Shown: positions 25,263 through 33,862, counted from the stretch's first letter. The stretch is DNA of 64,000 nucleotides from CAXXOK01 sp963664595 (GCA_963664595.2 CAXXOK010000010.1:744001-808000), one strand, 5' to 3'. Notes: generated by a model not told the origin, from the sequence alone. Numbers and translations are program-made.

Positions 25263-26063
25263 TTATGTCAATATTTTATTTTCAATTGCAACAGCGACGC
25301 CATCATCATCATTCGATAGTGTCGTCATTTTTGCACAGCTTTTCACCTCAGGTGTGGCATTACCCATAGCTACGCTTAATCCGACATGTCGAAGCATAGG
25401 TATGTCATTGTCTTGATCGCCAAACGCCACCATTTCTTTTGGTGAGATATTCAATTCTCGACCTACATACTCTAGCGCTCTCGATTTTGTAATACCCTTG
25501 CTCACAAATTCGATAAATTGGGGGACACTACCAGACATTTCGAATTTATCTTGAAATGTCTGCGGAAGCTTCGCTCGAAGAGCGATGGTTTCTTCTGGTG
25601 CATTTACATATGCAATTTTATATATATGAGCACCCGAAGCATCTATTGTTTCAAAATCAACAACATCGAAGCGAACATCTGGGTTTCTATTCTTGTACTT
25701 TTCATCATTGATATTGGACAGTATTCCATCCTTCGTATATAAAAACATAGATGTATTAAATTGCATACCTATCATAACCAGTTCGCGAACTTCATCAGGA
25801 GCGAAACCTTTCGAAAACAGAATCTTGCTTTCGTCATTGTTGACTATAAGGCCACCGTTGAAAGCAATAGTATACTGGTCGCTTGATGCAATACCAAGTC
25901 TTTCAATGAATGGTTTCAACCGATAAAACGGACGCGCGCTTGCTAAAACAATATTTAGACCCGCAGCGTCAGCAGCTTGAATTGCTGCTACAGTGTGAGC
26001 AGTAATCTCCTTCTTGCTATTTAAGAGAGTGCCATCACAATCTAAAGCGATGAGCTTATACAT
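25263..26063 (-). CDS. Cof-type HAD-IIB phosphatase
   Basis: 266-residue haloacid dehalogenase superfamily phosphatase. Motif I is ALDCDGTLLN (D8 nucleophile, D10 acid/base), motif II LASARPF, motif III lysine before SRALEYVG, and motif IV FGDQDNDIPML. A type IIB cap lies between residues 85 and 190. Cof-like enzymes dephosphorylate sugar phosphates or nucleotide-like cofactors. The ATG at 26063 follows GGAGGATAG; the frame extends eight codons upstream over that site. It lies 13 bp after the P-loop kinase gene in the same operon. Confidence 0.9.
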   Translation of the reverse strand: MYKLIALDCDGTLLNSKKEITAHTVAAIQAADAAGLNIVLASARPFYRLKPFIERLGIASSDQYTIAFNGGLIVNNDESKILFSKGFAPDEVRELVMIGMQFNTSMFLYTKDGILSNINDEKYKNRNPDVRFDVVDFETIDASGAHIYKIAYVNAPEETIALRAKLPQTFQDKFEMSGSVPQFIEFVSKGITKSRALEYVGRELNISPKEMVAFGDQDNDIPMLRHVGLSVAMGNATPEVKSCAKMTTLSNDDDGVAVAIENKILT

Positions 26064-26076
26064 GGTATCTATCCTC

Positions 26077-26703
26077 CTAATCTCCACTAATATTCGTCTT
26101 CGCTGTATGTTTATAATAATCCTTTGTGAGATATTGATTTACCCAAAGACAGGTCTTGTCTGAAAATACTACAGCGCCATTATGTTGATAGTAAACTAAT
26201 CTGAAGCCGTTTAAATCCGAATTCACAACCAAGAATACTTTTGATACAAAAGCCAACCTTTTCAATACATTCATCATCATAGCGTATCTATCTTTAACTT
26301 TTTCAACAGGTACATCGTACCAATTTTCCAGCGCTCTACTTCTCACCCGCTTTATCAAGAAATCTAAATTCCCCGACCCAACAAACAATCCAATAATGCG
26401 GTAGCCTTGTTTCGCATATGATTCAATCATAGCGATTTTTCTATCATCAAGAACCGATTCCCACATTAAAGAGTTGCGTTGTACTACTGCTTTTTGAAGC
26501 TTATAGTCTCTTAGTTTTTTTGCTTTCTGATAGTTACCCTTTTCCGTTCCTTTATCATTCATGAAATATAGATAGTAATACAGATCAGAACTAACAAAGT
26601 CAATCCCTTCCATATTGAACTTCTTTAGAAGAGAAACCACACATGTGCTCTTTCCGACACCAATTGGACCTGAAACAAAGACTAATGTTGGCGGCTCATT
26701 CAT
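26077..26703 (-). CDS. P-loop kinase, zeta-toxin/AAA_33-like
   Basis: 208-residue P-loop protein. The Walker A motif GPIGVGKST (residues 12-20) is followed by a region with DFVSSDLYYYLYFMND, where an Asp could serve as acceptor-binding base. The Arg-rich lid lies near IKRVRSRALENWY. This layout fits small-molecule kinases of the zeta-toxin/AAA_33 group, acting on a nucleotide, sugar or antibiotic. ATG 26703 overlaps the upstream phosphatase-fold gene by 8 bp, with AGGAGA ahead. No antitoxin gene of the epsilon type is adjacent, so a classical toxin role is unlikely. Confidence 0.7.
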   Translation of the reverse strand: MNEPPTLVFVSGPIGVGKSTCVVSLLKKFNMEGIDFVSSDLYYYLYFMNDKGTEKGNYQKAKKLRDYKLQKAVVQRNSLMWESVLDDRKIAMIESYAKQGYRIIGLFVGSGNLDFLIKRVRSRALENWYDVPVEKVKDRYAMMMNVLKRLAFVSKVFLVVNSDLNGFRLVYYQHNGAVVFSDKTCLWVNQYLTKDYYKHTAKTNISGD

Positions 26704-27385
26704 TACTAGCATCTCCTAAATCCACAGTGGTTAGCTCCAAAATGTTTTTTACTATGATGTTTCCATCGACAAAGAATCCAAGTTTCTCAGATATTACTTT
26801 AAAAGCTATTGTGTCACAATGCTTTATATTAATGTGTTTATAACCGCCACCTTTATATGGATGCTTTCCGGAAACCAAATTCGCTACTAACACCATAATA
26901 GATCGTGTACACACAATAATATTATTAGTGCCTTCTCCAAAATTAAACAAGTAGCTTAATACTCGCCTCCAAAACTCCTCAGGCTGTTCCATGCCGGGAA
27001 TCTGTAAATCAACAGCCTCAATTTCTTTTCGTCTCCATGCATTTAGTCGCTCTGAAATAACCGGAAATTTTACTGCAAGCTGGGAGCCACTTAATCCTCC
27101 TGCAATACCTAGTCCTGCGGGAGATATCTCATCAGAAATAATCACTTCCGTATTGAGTCGTGATGCAATATGCTTTGCAGTATCTATCGTTTGAATTGTA
27201 TTAGAAGACACTACTGTATAATGCTTTGACAAATCAAGTTTTTCAACTAATTTCATAGAAAATTCCGTTGCCTTAGCTACACCGTTATCTGTAAGGCGTT
27301 CTCCAGTCCCTCCTGTAATATCATGGAGGTTTTTTTCAGATTCAGCATGCCTAATAAAAATGAAAGATGGATAATTAATAATCAT
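26696..27385 (-). CDS. histidine-phosphatase-fold protein with altered active site
   Basis: 229 residues with the phosphoglycerate-mutase-like start FIFIRHAESEKN (R12, H13), the GGTGERLTDNG segment and an acid loop at SDEISPAG. The second catalytic His, normally in a V-x-H-G strand, is replaced: NIIVCTRSIMVLVAN has Thr-Arg there, and the usual SSPLxRAxQTA Arg is missing in SSNTIQTIDTA. It may have altered or no phosphatase activity. ATG 27385 has a GGTGAGG site. It is tightly coupled to the following kinase gene. Confidence 0.75.
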   Translation of the reverse strand: MIINYPSFIFIRHAESEKNLHDITGGTGERLTDNGVAKATEFSMKLVEKLDLSKHYTVVSSNTIQTIDTAKHIASRLNTEVIISDEISPAGLGIAGGLSGSQLAVKFPVISERLNAWRRKEIEAVDLQIPGMEQPEEFWRRVLSYLFNFGEGTNNIIVCTRSIMVLVANLVSGKHPYKGGGYKHINIKHCDTIAFKVISEKLGFFVDGNIIVKNILELTTVDLGDASNE

Positions 27386-27415
27386 AGCTGCCTCACCATA
27401 TTTTCATATTGCTTT

Positions 27416-28168
27416 CTACACAAGTGACAGAAAACGTTTCTCAAGTTCATAGAATAAATCCTTTCGAGCCAGTGGTTTAATATAATTATGATCAGCGCCT
27501 GAGATGATCTTGTACCGCAACCTATTAATTTTAGCCCATGTTATAAGATCAGCTACATCCACCAATTCATCATTTTCAGATAAATAAATGATAGAATCCA
27601 ATTTAATTTTTTTACAAAATCCAGGATACTTATTGATGATATATCCGGCGTCAATGAACGATTTTTTGCAGACTAGTCCTTTTCTCAACGTTGTACCTGT
27701 AGTTTGCAATTCACGATAATTGTCTTCTGTAATTAGCAGCTTTATATAACAGTCCTCAGAAGGCATAAATGGAGAAATCAATGTGAGTGTCTCGACAATG
27801 TTTGCGTTTTGAATGGCACTTTCGAGAGCAGTACATGTTCCGATGCAATGACCAATGTAGTGTATTTTTCTAGAACCTGTATATTGCATCAACTTATTCG
27901 CAGCAATGTTTATATCCGAGACATGGTCTTCAAAATCAAATTCCGATATGTCTCCATCACTTTCTCCCATTCCAGATAAGTCCATTCTCAACACACTATA
28001 CCCAATGTCTGCCAACATATTTGCCATTTGCACATATAGTCTATGTGCGCCAATTTTATTGGCAGAAAAATACCCATGGACAATTATAATTGGCACTTCA
28101 ATAACACCAATATGAAGTGTCCCTCTCAATGTGCAGTTATGGTTTTGGATTGGAAAATACTCAGTCAT
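27416..28168 (-). CDS. alpha/beta hydrolase with Cys in nucleophile elbow
   Basis: 250-residue alpha/beta hydrolase. The oxyanion strand is IIVHGYFSANK, and DLSGMGESDG follows. The nucleophile elbow reads YIGHCIGTC, so Cys108 replaces the usual Ser of GxSxG; D200 (LSEND) and H227 (GADHN) complete a Cys-Asp-His triad as in dienelactone hydrolases. The substrate is unknown. ATG 28168 follows GAGGGGGAATG and overlaps the nucleotidyltransferase stop by 8 bp, implying translational coupling. Confidence 0.82.
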   Translation of the reverse strand: MTEYFPIQNHNCTLRGTLHIGVIEVPIIIVHGYFSANKIGAHRLYVQMANMLADIGYSVLRMDLSGMGESDGDISEFDFEDHVSDINIAANKLMQYTGSRKIHYIGHCIGTCTALESAIQNANIVETLTLISPFMPSEDCYIKLLITEDNYRELQTTGTTLRKGLVCKKSFIDAGYIINKYPGFCKKIKLDSIIYLSENDELVDVADLITWAKINRLRYKIISGADHNYIKPLARKDLFYELEKRFLSLV

Positions 28169-28562
28169 GAGGCATTCCCCCTCTTGCAACGAAATCCTTA
28201 ATCAGCGCAATATCTTCTATGTCTTTTGGCCGACTATATCGTTTTTTATCTGATATAATTGATTGCAAAGCCGAAACGGGAATGCCATCAATCAATGCAA
28301 TTTTTGATGGCATCCACTCTTTATACATAGCTACTGTGTCACTTATATCAATCTTTTGATAACCAGACCGACTTACGGAAATATTATATCCTCCGTTAAG
28401 TATCATATCAAATAACTTGACCGAACATCCTAAGTCTATATCATTAGCGAATTCTTTAACGCCATGTAACACAAGTGCTGCGCCCATCAACAAAGAATAT
28501 TGATCGACTGGGAACTTAAGGGAGGTCACAATGCGAATTATCTCTAATCTATCAAGAGGCAT
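28161..28562 (-). CDS. nucleotidyltransferase-fold protein
   Basis: 133-residue protein of the DNA polymerase beta-like nucleotidyltransferase superfamily. The active-site pattern is GAALVLHGVKEFANDIDL, with D41 and D43 as metal ligands. The terminal RPKDIEDIALIKDF matches the tail of AbiEii/LinB-like transferases. Small size suggests transfer of a nucleotide to a small molecule or to a partner protein. ATG 28562 overlaps the TPR gene by 11 bp, behind GGAGATAG. No HEPN partner is directly adjacent, so a MNT antitoxin role is not supported. Confidence 0.75.
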   Translation of the reverse strand: MPLDRLEIIRIVTSLKFPVDQYSLLMGAALVLHGVKEFANDIDLGCSVKLFDMILNGGYNISVSRSGYQKIDISDTVAMYKEWMPSKIALIDGIPVSALQSIISDKKRYSRPKDIEDIALIKDFVARGGMPHD

Positions 28563-29715
28563 ACTTTTCTATCTCCAGTTTCCTGACTATTTGTTTATAA
28601 TCATCAATAATCAATGGTGTATCTATTTTTTCAACACACGCTTTGGCGATATTAACCATCCCCTCTGCTGCCTCAAATGCACCTCTCTTGATTTGAATTT
28701 CTGCTAATAATGTGCAACATACTATTATATTATCATAATTTAATGTTTCTTGTGCTAGCTTCAATCCAAGCATAAGAGAATCATATGCATTATCAGTCGC
28801 TTCATCAGTACTCATAGAAAGGAATAAGCTGCCTTTTTCTCTGTATACTTTAACAAGACGATCATCATTTCTTTTTTTTGTGTCAGGGTATTGTTGCGAA
28901 AGCATATTGTAATGAGATATCGCTGTATCTAACGTTGAAATTGCAGCAGCAAAATCCCCCTCTTTTTTAAATACTTTGCATCGGGCATATTCTATAGCTC
29001 CAAGAGCCTCCAGCTTCTTTATTGGATCAGTTATTTTAGAAGCAGCGCTTTCAGCTTTTACAAGATAGGTCAAGGCATTTGGAGGATCATTCTTATAGGA
29101 ATAGCAACAAGATAGATTTCTATATCCACGCATAATCAAAAACTGGAAATTGTTACTCTCAGCAATTTTTATCCCACGATTTATATATGTTATGCCTTTA
29201 TTAGGTTTTCCAAGTCCCAAATATGTATTCCCTAAATCTTCAATTAGTGTTTCTGAAAGCACCTGCAAATCATTGGTCTGTTGTGCAGCCACTTCAACAA
29301 AATGCCCAATAGCAATACGCAATTTTTTTCGACTTGTAAACCACAAAACATCACTTAGTGAAGATCCAATTTTTATTATTTCTGCCCATCGCGAATGTGA
29401 TTCTGCTTCTTTAAGCATCTCTATAATAGAATCGTTTTCAACTGCACTATTCGCTATTTCAATTGGTAGTTTCGGATAGTGAATTAGCAAATATGCAACG
29501 AGTCTAACAAGCGCAAGTATAAGCGATATTGAGATAATCAGAACGAACGGTTTGACTAAACTATCTAAAAAGTTAATACTAAAATAATCAAACGCTTCAT
29601 AAATGCCAAAAAGACCGAGAAAAGATACGATCATCCACGCAATCGGTGCCGTGATCAATTGGTGGGCTTTGTACCATTCAGAAAGCTTACTTATTCTATG
29701 TTCATCTCTCGTCAT
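28552..29715 (-). CDS. membrane-anchored TPR-repeat protein
   Basis: 387 residues. Two transmembrane helices lie near residues 19-41 and 50-78, then a soluble domain of helix pairs with TPR-like spacing (for example LSETLIEDLGNTYLGLGKPN, MRGYRNLSCCYSYKNDPPNA, ALGAIEYARCKVFKKEGDFA). The TPR array probably faces the cytoplasm and serves as a scaffold or sensor. ATG 29715 follows CTGGAGGTTGAG. It opens the island operon, downstream of an interrupted Xre regulator. No enzymatic motif seen. Confidence 0.75.
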   Translation of the reverse strand: MTRDEHRISKLSEWYKAHQLITAPIAWMIVSFLGLFGIYEAFDYFSINFLDSLVKPFVLIISISLILALVRLVAYLLIHYPKLPIEIANSAVENDSIIEMLKEAESHSRWAEIIKIGSSLSDVLWFTSRKKLRIAIGHFVEVAAQQTNDLQVLSETLIEDLGNTYLGLGKPNKGITYINRGIKIAESNNFQFLIMRGYRNLSCCYSYKNDPPNALTYLVKAESAASKITDPIKKLEALGAIEYARCKVFKKEGDFAAAISTLDTAISHYNMLSQQYPDTKKRNDDRLVKVYREKGSLFLSMSTDEATDNAYDSLMLGLKLAQETLNYDNIIVCCTLLAEIQIKRGAFEAAEGMVNIAKACVEKIDTPLIIDDYKQIVRKLEIEKYAS

Positions 29716-29776
29716 AACTCAACCTCCAGTCTCTTTTCTTTCTTTGACAAGCATCTATGAATAAACAAATGATTTC

Positions 29777-30016
29777 TTATTTGAATTGCTTAAGATATAT
29801 AAGCCCCGACGTTTCTTCATGCTGTTGAAACACGAATATCACTGCTAAATACAAACTCCAAGTCAAAGGGCTCTTTCTGTTTTTGATAGTCATGACGGTC
29901 TGTCAACTAATTCCAAGTTTTGCTCCAAGTTGCTCTTTCGTTAGATTAGCTGCCGCTAGTAAAGCAGGCAACTTCTTTACCCTTCGATTTATATATTTTA
30001 TATATTCACCCCGCAT
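29777..30016 (-). pseudogene. Xre-family regulator with in-frame TGA in the HTH
   Basis: From ATG 30016 (GGAGGAATAG upstream) the frame reads 79 codons with one TGA at codon 38 (29905-29903). Residues LPALLAAANLTKEQLGAKLGIS, then stop, then QTVMTIKNRKSPLTWSLYLA form a standard Xre helix-turn-helix, in which the missing residue should be Arg (CGA to TGA is one C-to-T change). The stop falls in the recognition helix. The rest of the frame is intact, so the mutation looks recent or is read through. It would have controlled the downstream TPR operon. Confidence 0.75.
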
Positions 30017-30090
30017 TTAGCTATTCCTCCTTTCGAGCACTACAGCCAACTCACAAATTATTCATCTTTTTCTGATATATAACAAGATTA

Positions 30091-30130
30091 AAGACAGTAT
30101 TTTTGTCTTCAATAGATAGCATGAGCTATC
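30091..30130. promoter_or_regulatory. two inverted repeats upstream of the Xre gene
   Basis: AAGACA-7-TGTCTT (30091-30109) and GATAGC-4-GCTATC (30115-30130) lie between the Xre frame and the DUF4011 fragment. Candidate operators for the Xre protein; no clear promoter is visible. Confidence 0.4.
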
Positions 30131-30161
30131 CCTCAAATTGTATCCTAAAATGCGAAAACGC

Positions 30162-30452
30162 TTATGAACATGGCATCACTACTATCTCACAGGCATAGTT
30201 TTGATTTGTAATAACGGCTCTTTTTGCAGGCTCTTTCATATCCTGTGGATCACCATCTATATCATCATCAATATAATCAAACTGCAGTGGTTTTTCTTGA
30301 ACAACTAAATTCTGCCATCGATCGTAGATACTTGGGATGTCAATACGGAGATTTGAGCGCTTTGTTTTTCGATAATTTATCAGACGATTTCTTTTACTTA
30401 GATCTAGTAGCTTATTATTCCAGAGCTCAAGTTTTTGGTCCAAACTTGCCAT
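30162..30452 (-). pseudogene. N-terminal fragment of a DUF4011-type helicase
   Basis: 96 codons from ATG 30452 with GGAGAAGCG upstream. The opening LELWNNKLLDLSKRNRLINY is characteristic of large DUF4011 proteins that combine this domain with a superfamily I helicase and a nuclease-like end. After VITNQN the homology stops and the frame ends at MPCS. The usual protein is well over 1,000 residues, so only the first tenth remains. Confidence 0.7.
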
Positions 30453-30611
30453 CGCTTCTCCTCACTCTCAGTCTGACAGTAACTCGTGAAACGTATTATT
30501 ATTTCTGGTGAAATAGATGAAATTGCTTTTGTTATTGTAACTCTTCATTGAATTATCGTCAAACCTTTTTGTTTCAACCAAATTCGAGGATAATGAGAAA
30601 TAATTCAATAT

Positions 30612-31703
30612 TTATCGAACGATTTTTGTGCCATCCTTGAACCCAAAAACCAATTCCCCATCCGACTGGACCACAACCTTATCAATTGCCGCCACCCATA
30701 TCCGCTCATCGAACGTCTCAAGTGCTTTCCCACATGTCGCCAGATTTTGAATAAAGCCATCAAGCATAAGGCTTTTACATTGCCGCTCCCGCTTTAGCTC
30801 TTCAAGCTCATTTACGCGCTCCGAAGCCATTTGATGCCGCTCAAGGTAGCCGTTGTTCCGCTCCTGCCATTCCTCCTGATTGATTACGGTATGGGCGTTC
30901 TCGTAAATAGCCTTTCTAGACAACTCAGCAACCACTTCCATCTCACGGCGTAATGCATCAATCTCAGCATCAATGTCTGCATAATCGCAAATGGTTTCTT
31001 GCGCTAAACGGCAGTTGGCAATCAGCTCTTCCTGATGCTCCAAAATGGAATTGAAGGCTTCAACGAATTTTTCCTTTACTTCTTCTTCGGTGACGTGAGG
31101 GGTGCTGCATTTGGTATTCCCTTTATATTTTTCATTACAGCGCCAAATCATCCGGCGGTACTTCGTATTGGAGCCCCAGACCTTCGAACCATAAAATCCG
31201 CCACAGTCACCGCATACCAGCTTAGTCGACAGCGGACTTTGGCAAGCCGCCGGTCGCCCCAGCTGCTTGCGGCGCTCAATCTCTGCCTGGACGGCGTCAA
31301 ACTCATCCTGCGCGATAATGCCCGGATGACTATTCTAGACATAATATTGAGGAACCTCACCTTCATTATCCTTTATGGTTTTCGTCAGAAAATCTACGGT
31401 GAAGCGTTTCTGCAGCAAAGCATCTCCCTTATATTTTTCATTTGTCAGGATGGAGTTCACAGTGGCAACCTGCCACTTCTGTTTTCCACCAGGGGATGGC
31501 ATGCCACTAGCGGCGAGATGTTTAGCGATCGCCGAGGAGGTTTGGCCCTCCATATACAGCCGATAGATCATACGGACAATTTCCGCTTCACTTTCAACAA
31601 TCTTCGGGGTACCATCATCACCCTTTTCATATCCGAGGAAACGTTTATACGGCATGCTGACCTTGCCATCGGCAAAGCGCTTGCGCTGACCCCAGGTCAC
31701 GTT
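30612..31703 (-). pseudogene. large serine recombinase, 5'-truncated and with a nonsense codon
   Basis: One reading frame covers the recombinase domain end (NVTWGQRKRFADGKVS...KYKGDALLQKRFTVDFL), the zinc ribbon (LVCGDCGGFYGSKVW ... IWRCN) and the C-terminal coiled coil to FGFKDGTKIVR. A TAG at 31337-31335 interrupts it between QYYV and NSHPGII, where Glu (GAG) is normal. The catalytic N-terminal resolvase domain is missing because the IS3 element begins at 31704. The recombinase is therefore dead and probably once mobilised part of this island. Confidence 0.85.
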
Positions 31704-31779
31704 TTGGATTGGCTACACTAAATCGGACAGAAAAAATAAGGTCATGGTAGAATAACAGAAAGGCGAAGGAGGAAATACC

Positions 31780-32067
31780 ATGACACAAAGGCGGGCAAAA
31801 CGGACCTACAGCGAGGAGCAGAAAAAGCAGCTGGTTGAACTGTTCAACCACGGGAAGCCCAGGGGCGAGATTATCCGGGAATACGATTTGACACCATCGA
31901 CCTTCGACAAATGGGTTAAGCGGATCAACGCAACCGGCTCCAGCCATGAGAAGGACAACCGAACACCTGAAGAACTGGAGCTGCTCAAGCTTCGAAAAGA
32001 GAACCAGCAGCTGCGGATGGAGAATGACGTCCTAAAGCAAGCGGCGCTGATATACGCACGAAAGTAA
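31780..32067 (+). CDS. IS3-family transposase OrfA
   Basis: 95 residues: a helix-turn-helix (YSEEQKKQLVELFNHG, GEIIREYDLTPSTFDKWVKR) followed by a leucine-zipper segment (ELELLKLRKENQQLRMENDVL). It binds the element ends and, by family precedent, can be fused to OrfB by a -1 frameshift. The end of OrfA reads CGA-AAG-TAA, and the -1 frame is open from there into OrfB. ATG 31780 follows GAAGGAGGAAA. Confidence 0.93.
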   Translation: MTQRRAKRTYSEEQKKQLVELFNHGKPRGEIIREYDLTPSTFDKWVKRINATGSSHEKDNRTPEELELLKLRKENQQLRMENDVLKQAALIYARK

Positions 32068-32069
32068 TT

Positions 32070-32894
32070 GTGATCCGAGCCAATGCCCACAAATACTCAA
32101 TATCAGCGCTATGCCGGTGCTTAGGCATTGCACGCAGCACTTACTACTACGAATGCCGAGGCCGACCGGACGAACGGGATTTGGAAGAGCTTGTTCAGAA
32201 CGCATATGACGAGAACCGCCGTGTATACGGCCAACGAAAGCTCAAGCATGTTCTGCTGCGAAAGGGATGGGTTGTATCCAGACGGAAGATCGGGCGGATC
32301 ATGAAGAAGCGGGGCCTGATATCCGCCTACACGCGCAAAAAGTATCGGGTTCGTGCGTCCAGGGTGAATGAAGCCCCAGTGCCCAATCTGGTTGCCCGGC
32401 AATTCAGCGATAGGCTCCCGGGAGCCTGTGTAGTCAGCGATCTGACCTACGTTCGTGTAGGAGCCCAGTGGGCGTATATCTGCATGCTGCTGGATCTGGG
32501 AGCCAGAGAGATCATCGGATACAGCGCCGGTGCCTACAAGGACGCTGAACTGGTTCATCAAGCCTTTGCATCCGTAAAGGGAAACCTGCTTGAGATTCAG
32601 ATCTTCCACACTGACCGTGGCAGTGAGTTTGACAATATGCTGGTGGATGAAATATTGGAAAGCTTTCAGATCCAGCGCTCCCTGAGCATGAAGGGCTGTC
32701 CCTATGACAACGCGGTGGCGGAATCGACCTTCAGGCTGATCAAGAAGGAGTTTGTCTCGAGCAGGCGGTTCAGCACCCTTGAGCAGTTGCGATTAGAATT
32801 GGCGGACTACATACACTGGTTCAACAACATCCGCATACACGGTACCCTCGGGTACCTATCCCCGGTTGAGTTCAGGAATGCATGTACCATATAA
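32070..32894 (+). CDS. IS3-family transposase OrfB (DDE integrase core)
   Basis: 274 codons from a GTG at 32070. An HTH_21 region (RRVYGQRKLKHVLLRKGW) leads into the rve catalytic core. The catalytic residues are D in CVVSDLTYVRV, D in FHTDRGSEFD and E in NAVAESTFRLIKKEF. The frame is open upstream into the -1 frame of OrfA, so the active form is probably a frameshifted OrfAB fusion. It seems intact. Confidence 0.93.
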   Translation: MIRANAHKYSISALCRCLGIARSTYYYECRGRPDERDLEELVQNAYDENRRVYGQRKLKHVLLRKGWVVSRRKIGRIMKKRGLISAYTRKKYRVRASRVNEAPVPNLVARQFSDRLPGACVVSDLTYVRVGAQWAYICMLLDLGAREIIGYSAGAYKDAELVHQAFASVKGNLLEIQIFHTDRGSEFDNMLVDEILESFQIQRSLSMKGCPYDNAVAESTFRLIKKEFVSSRRFSTLEQLRLELADYIHWFNNIRIHGTLGYLSPVEFRNACTI

Positions 32895-33862
32895 TTTCTG
32901 TCCGACCAACTGTTGACAATCCAACCGCGCAAGTTGACGCTGACTGTAAAACAAAAGATAAGCAGGCAATGGAACTTAAATATAAAAATGAGGTCGATGC
33001 AAAAGCGGAAATCACCGCTCTCAAATCTAAAAAGATAAAATACGAAGATGCTCTCCAAACCGCTCAAGCTGAATATGATACGGCGAAAACGAAAGTGGAT
33101 GGCACAACAACGGAAATACAGACATTGCTAACACAGCTTGGCGATGCAGCACCTTTGGATTTGGATGCATTGAAGCAACAAAAAAATATCGCCGATAATA
33201 AACAGCTAGCAATGAGCGAAAGAAACCGTGTTGTCAACACACGTAAATCTGCCAACCAGACAGTGCTGAATGCCATTATCAAAACAGCGAAAACCATCAC
33301 GGAAATTGAAGCTCGCTTCAAGTGGTTAAAGGAAATTTCCGATACAGCTAATGAAGATATAAGCGGCAAGGAGAAAATCAAACTGGAAACTTATATCCAG
33401 GCCGCTTACTTCGACAGGATAATCGCTCGAGCGAATATTCGACTTCTGCAGATGTCCAATAGCCAATTCGAGTTAAAACGGCGGGATACAAGCTGTAAGC
33501 AGGGACAAAGCGGCCTAGACCTAAATGTTATCGACCACTACAATGGCACTGAGCGCGATGCTAAAACACTCTCAGGAGGCGAGTCGTTTATCGCCTCACT
33601 GTCACTTGCACTAGGACTTTCCGATGAGATACAGAGCAATGCAGGAGGTATACGCTTTGATTCAATGTTTGTAGATGAGGGCTTTGATTCGCTAGACGAT
33701 ACAAAACTGTCACAAGCGATACATGCGCTGGCGAGTATATCACAGGCAAATCGTCTTATAGGGATAATATCACACGTAACCGGGCTTGACGAAAAAATCG
33801 GACGTAAAATCGTTGTAACTAAAGACCGCACGGGTGGCTGCAGAGCCGAGATACTAGTCTGA
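32882..33862 (+). pseudogene. sbcC: 3' part of sbcC, start supplied by IS3 end
   Basis: 326 codons. From about residue 15 the sequence is the C-terminal half of the SbcC nuclease-repair ATPase: a coiled-coil arm (ALKSKKIKYEDALQTAQAEYD), the ABC signature KTLSGGESFIASLSLALGL, Walker B FDSMFVDEGFDSLD and the switch His region IIGIISHVTGLDEKI. The N-terminal Walker A half, several hundred residues, is missing. The first 14 codons come from the IS3 right end (ATG 32882 overlaps OrfB). The product cannot form a functional SbcCD complex. Confidence 0.85.

Larger units (their letters stand above)
31704..32924 (+). mobile_element. IS3-family insertion sequence
   Basis: About 1,221 bp with imperfect 30-bp terminal inverted repeats: TTGGATTG at the outer ends and TCGGACAGAAA at the inner ends match exactly (24 of 30 by eye). 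It encodes OrfA and OrfB. There is no evident 3-4 bp target duplication, and the flanks are two unrelated truncated genes, so the element probably mediated a deletion or rearrangement. Confidence 0.85.

Noticed and set aside
26077..26703. Zeta toxin of an epsilon-zeta toxin-antitoxin pair
   Set aside because: The P-loop fits the superfamily, but there is no epsilon-like gene and the protein is embedded between two phosphatase-fold genes; small-molecule kinase is the safer call.
28161..28562. MNT antitoxin of a HEPN-MNT pair
   Set aside because: The nucleotidyltransferase is not adjacent to a HEPN gene; the DUF4209 protein is several genes away and of different type.
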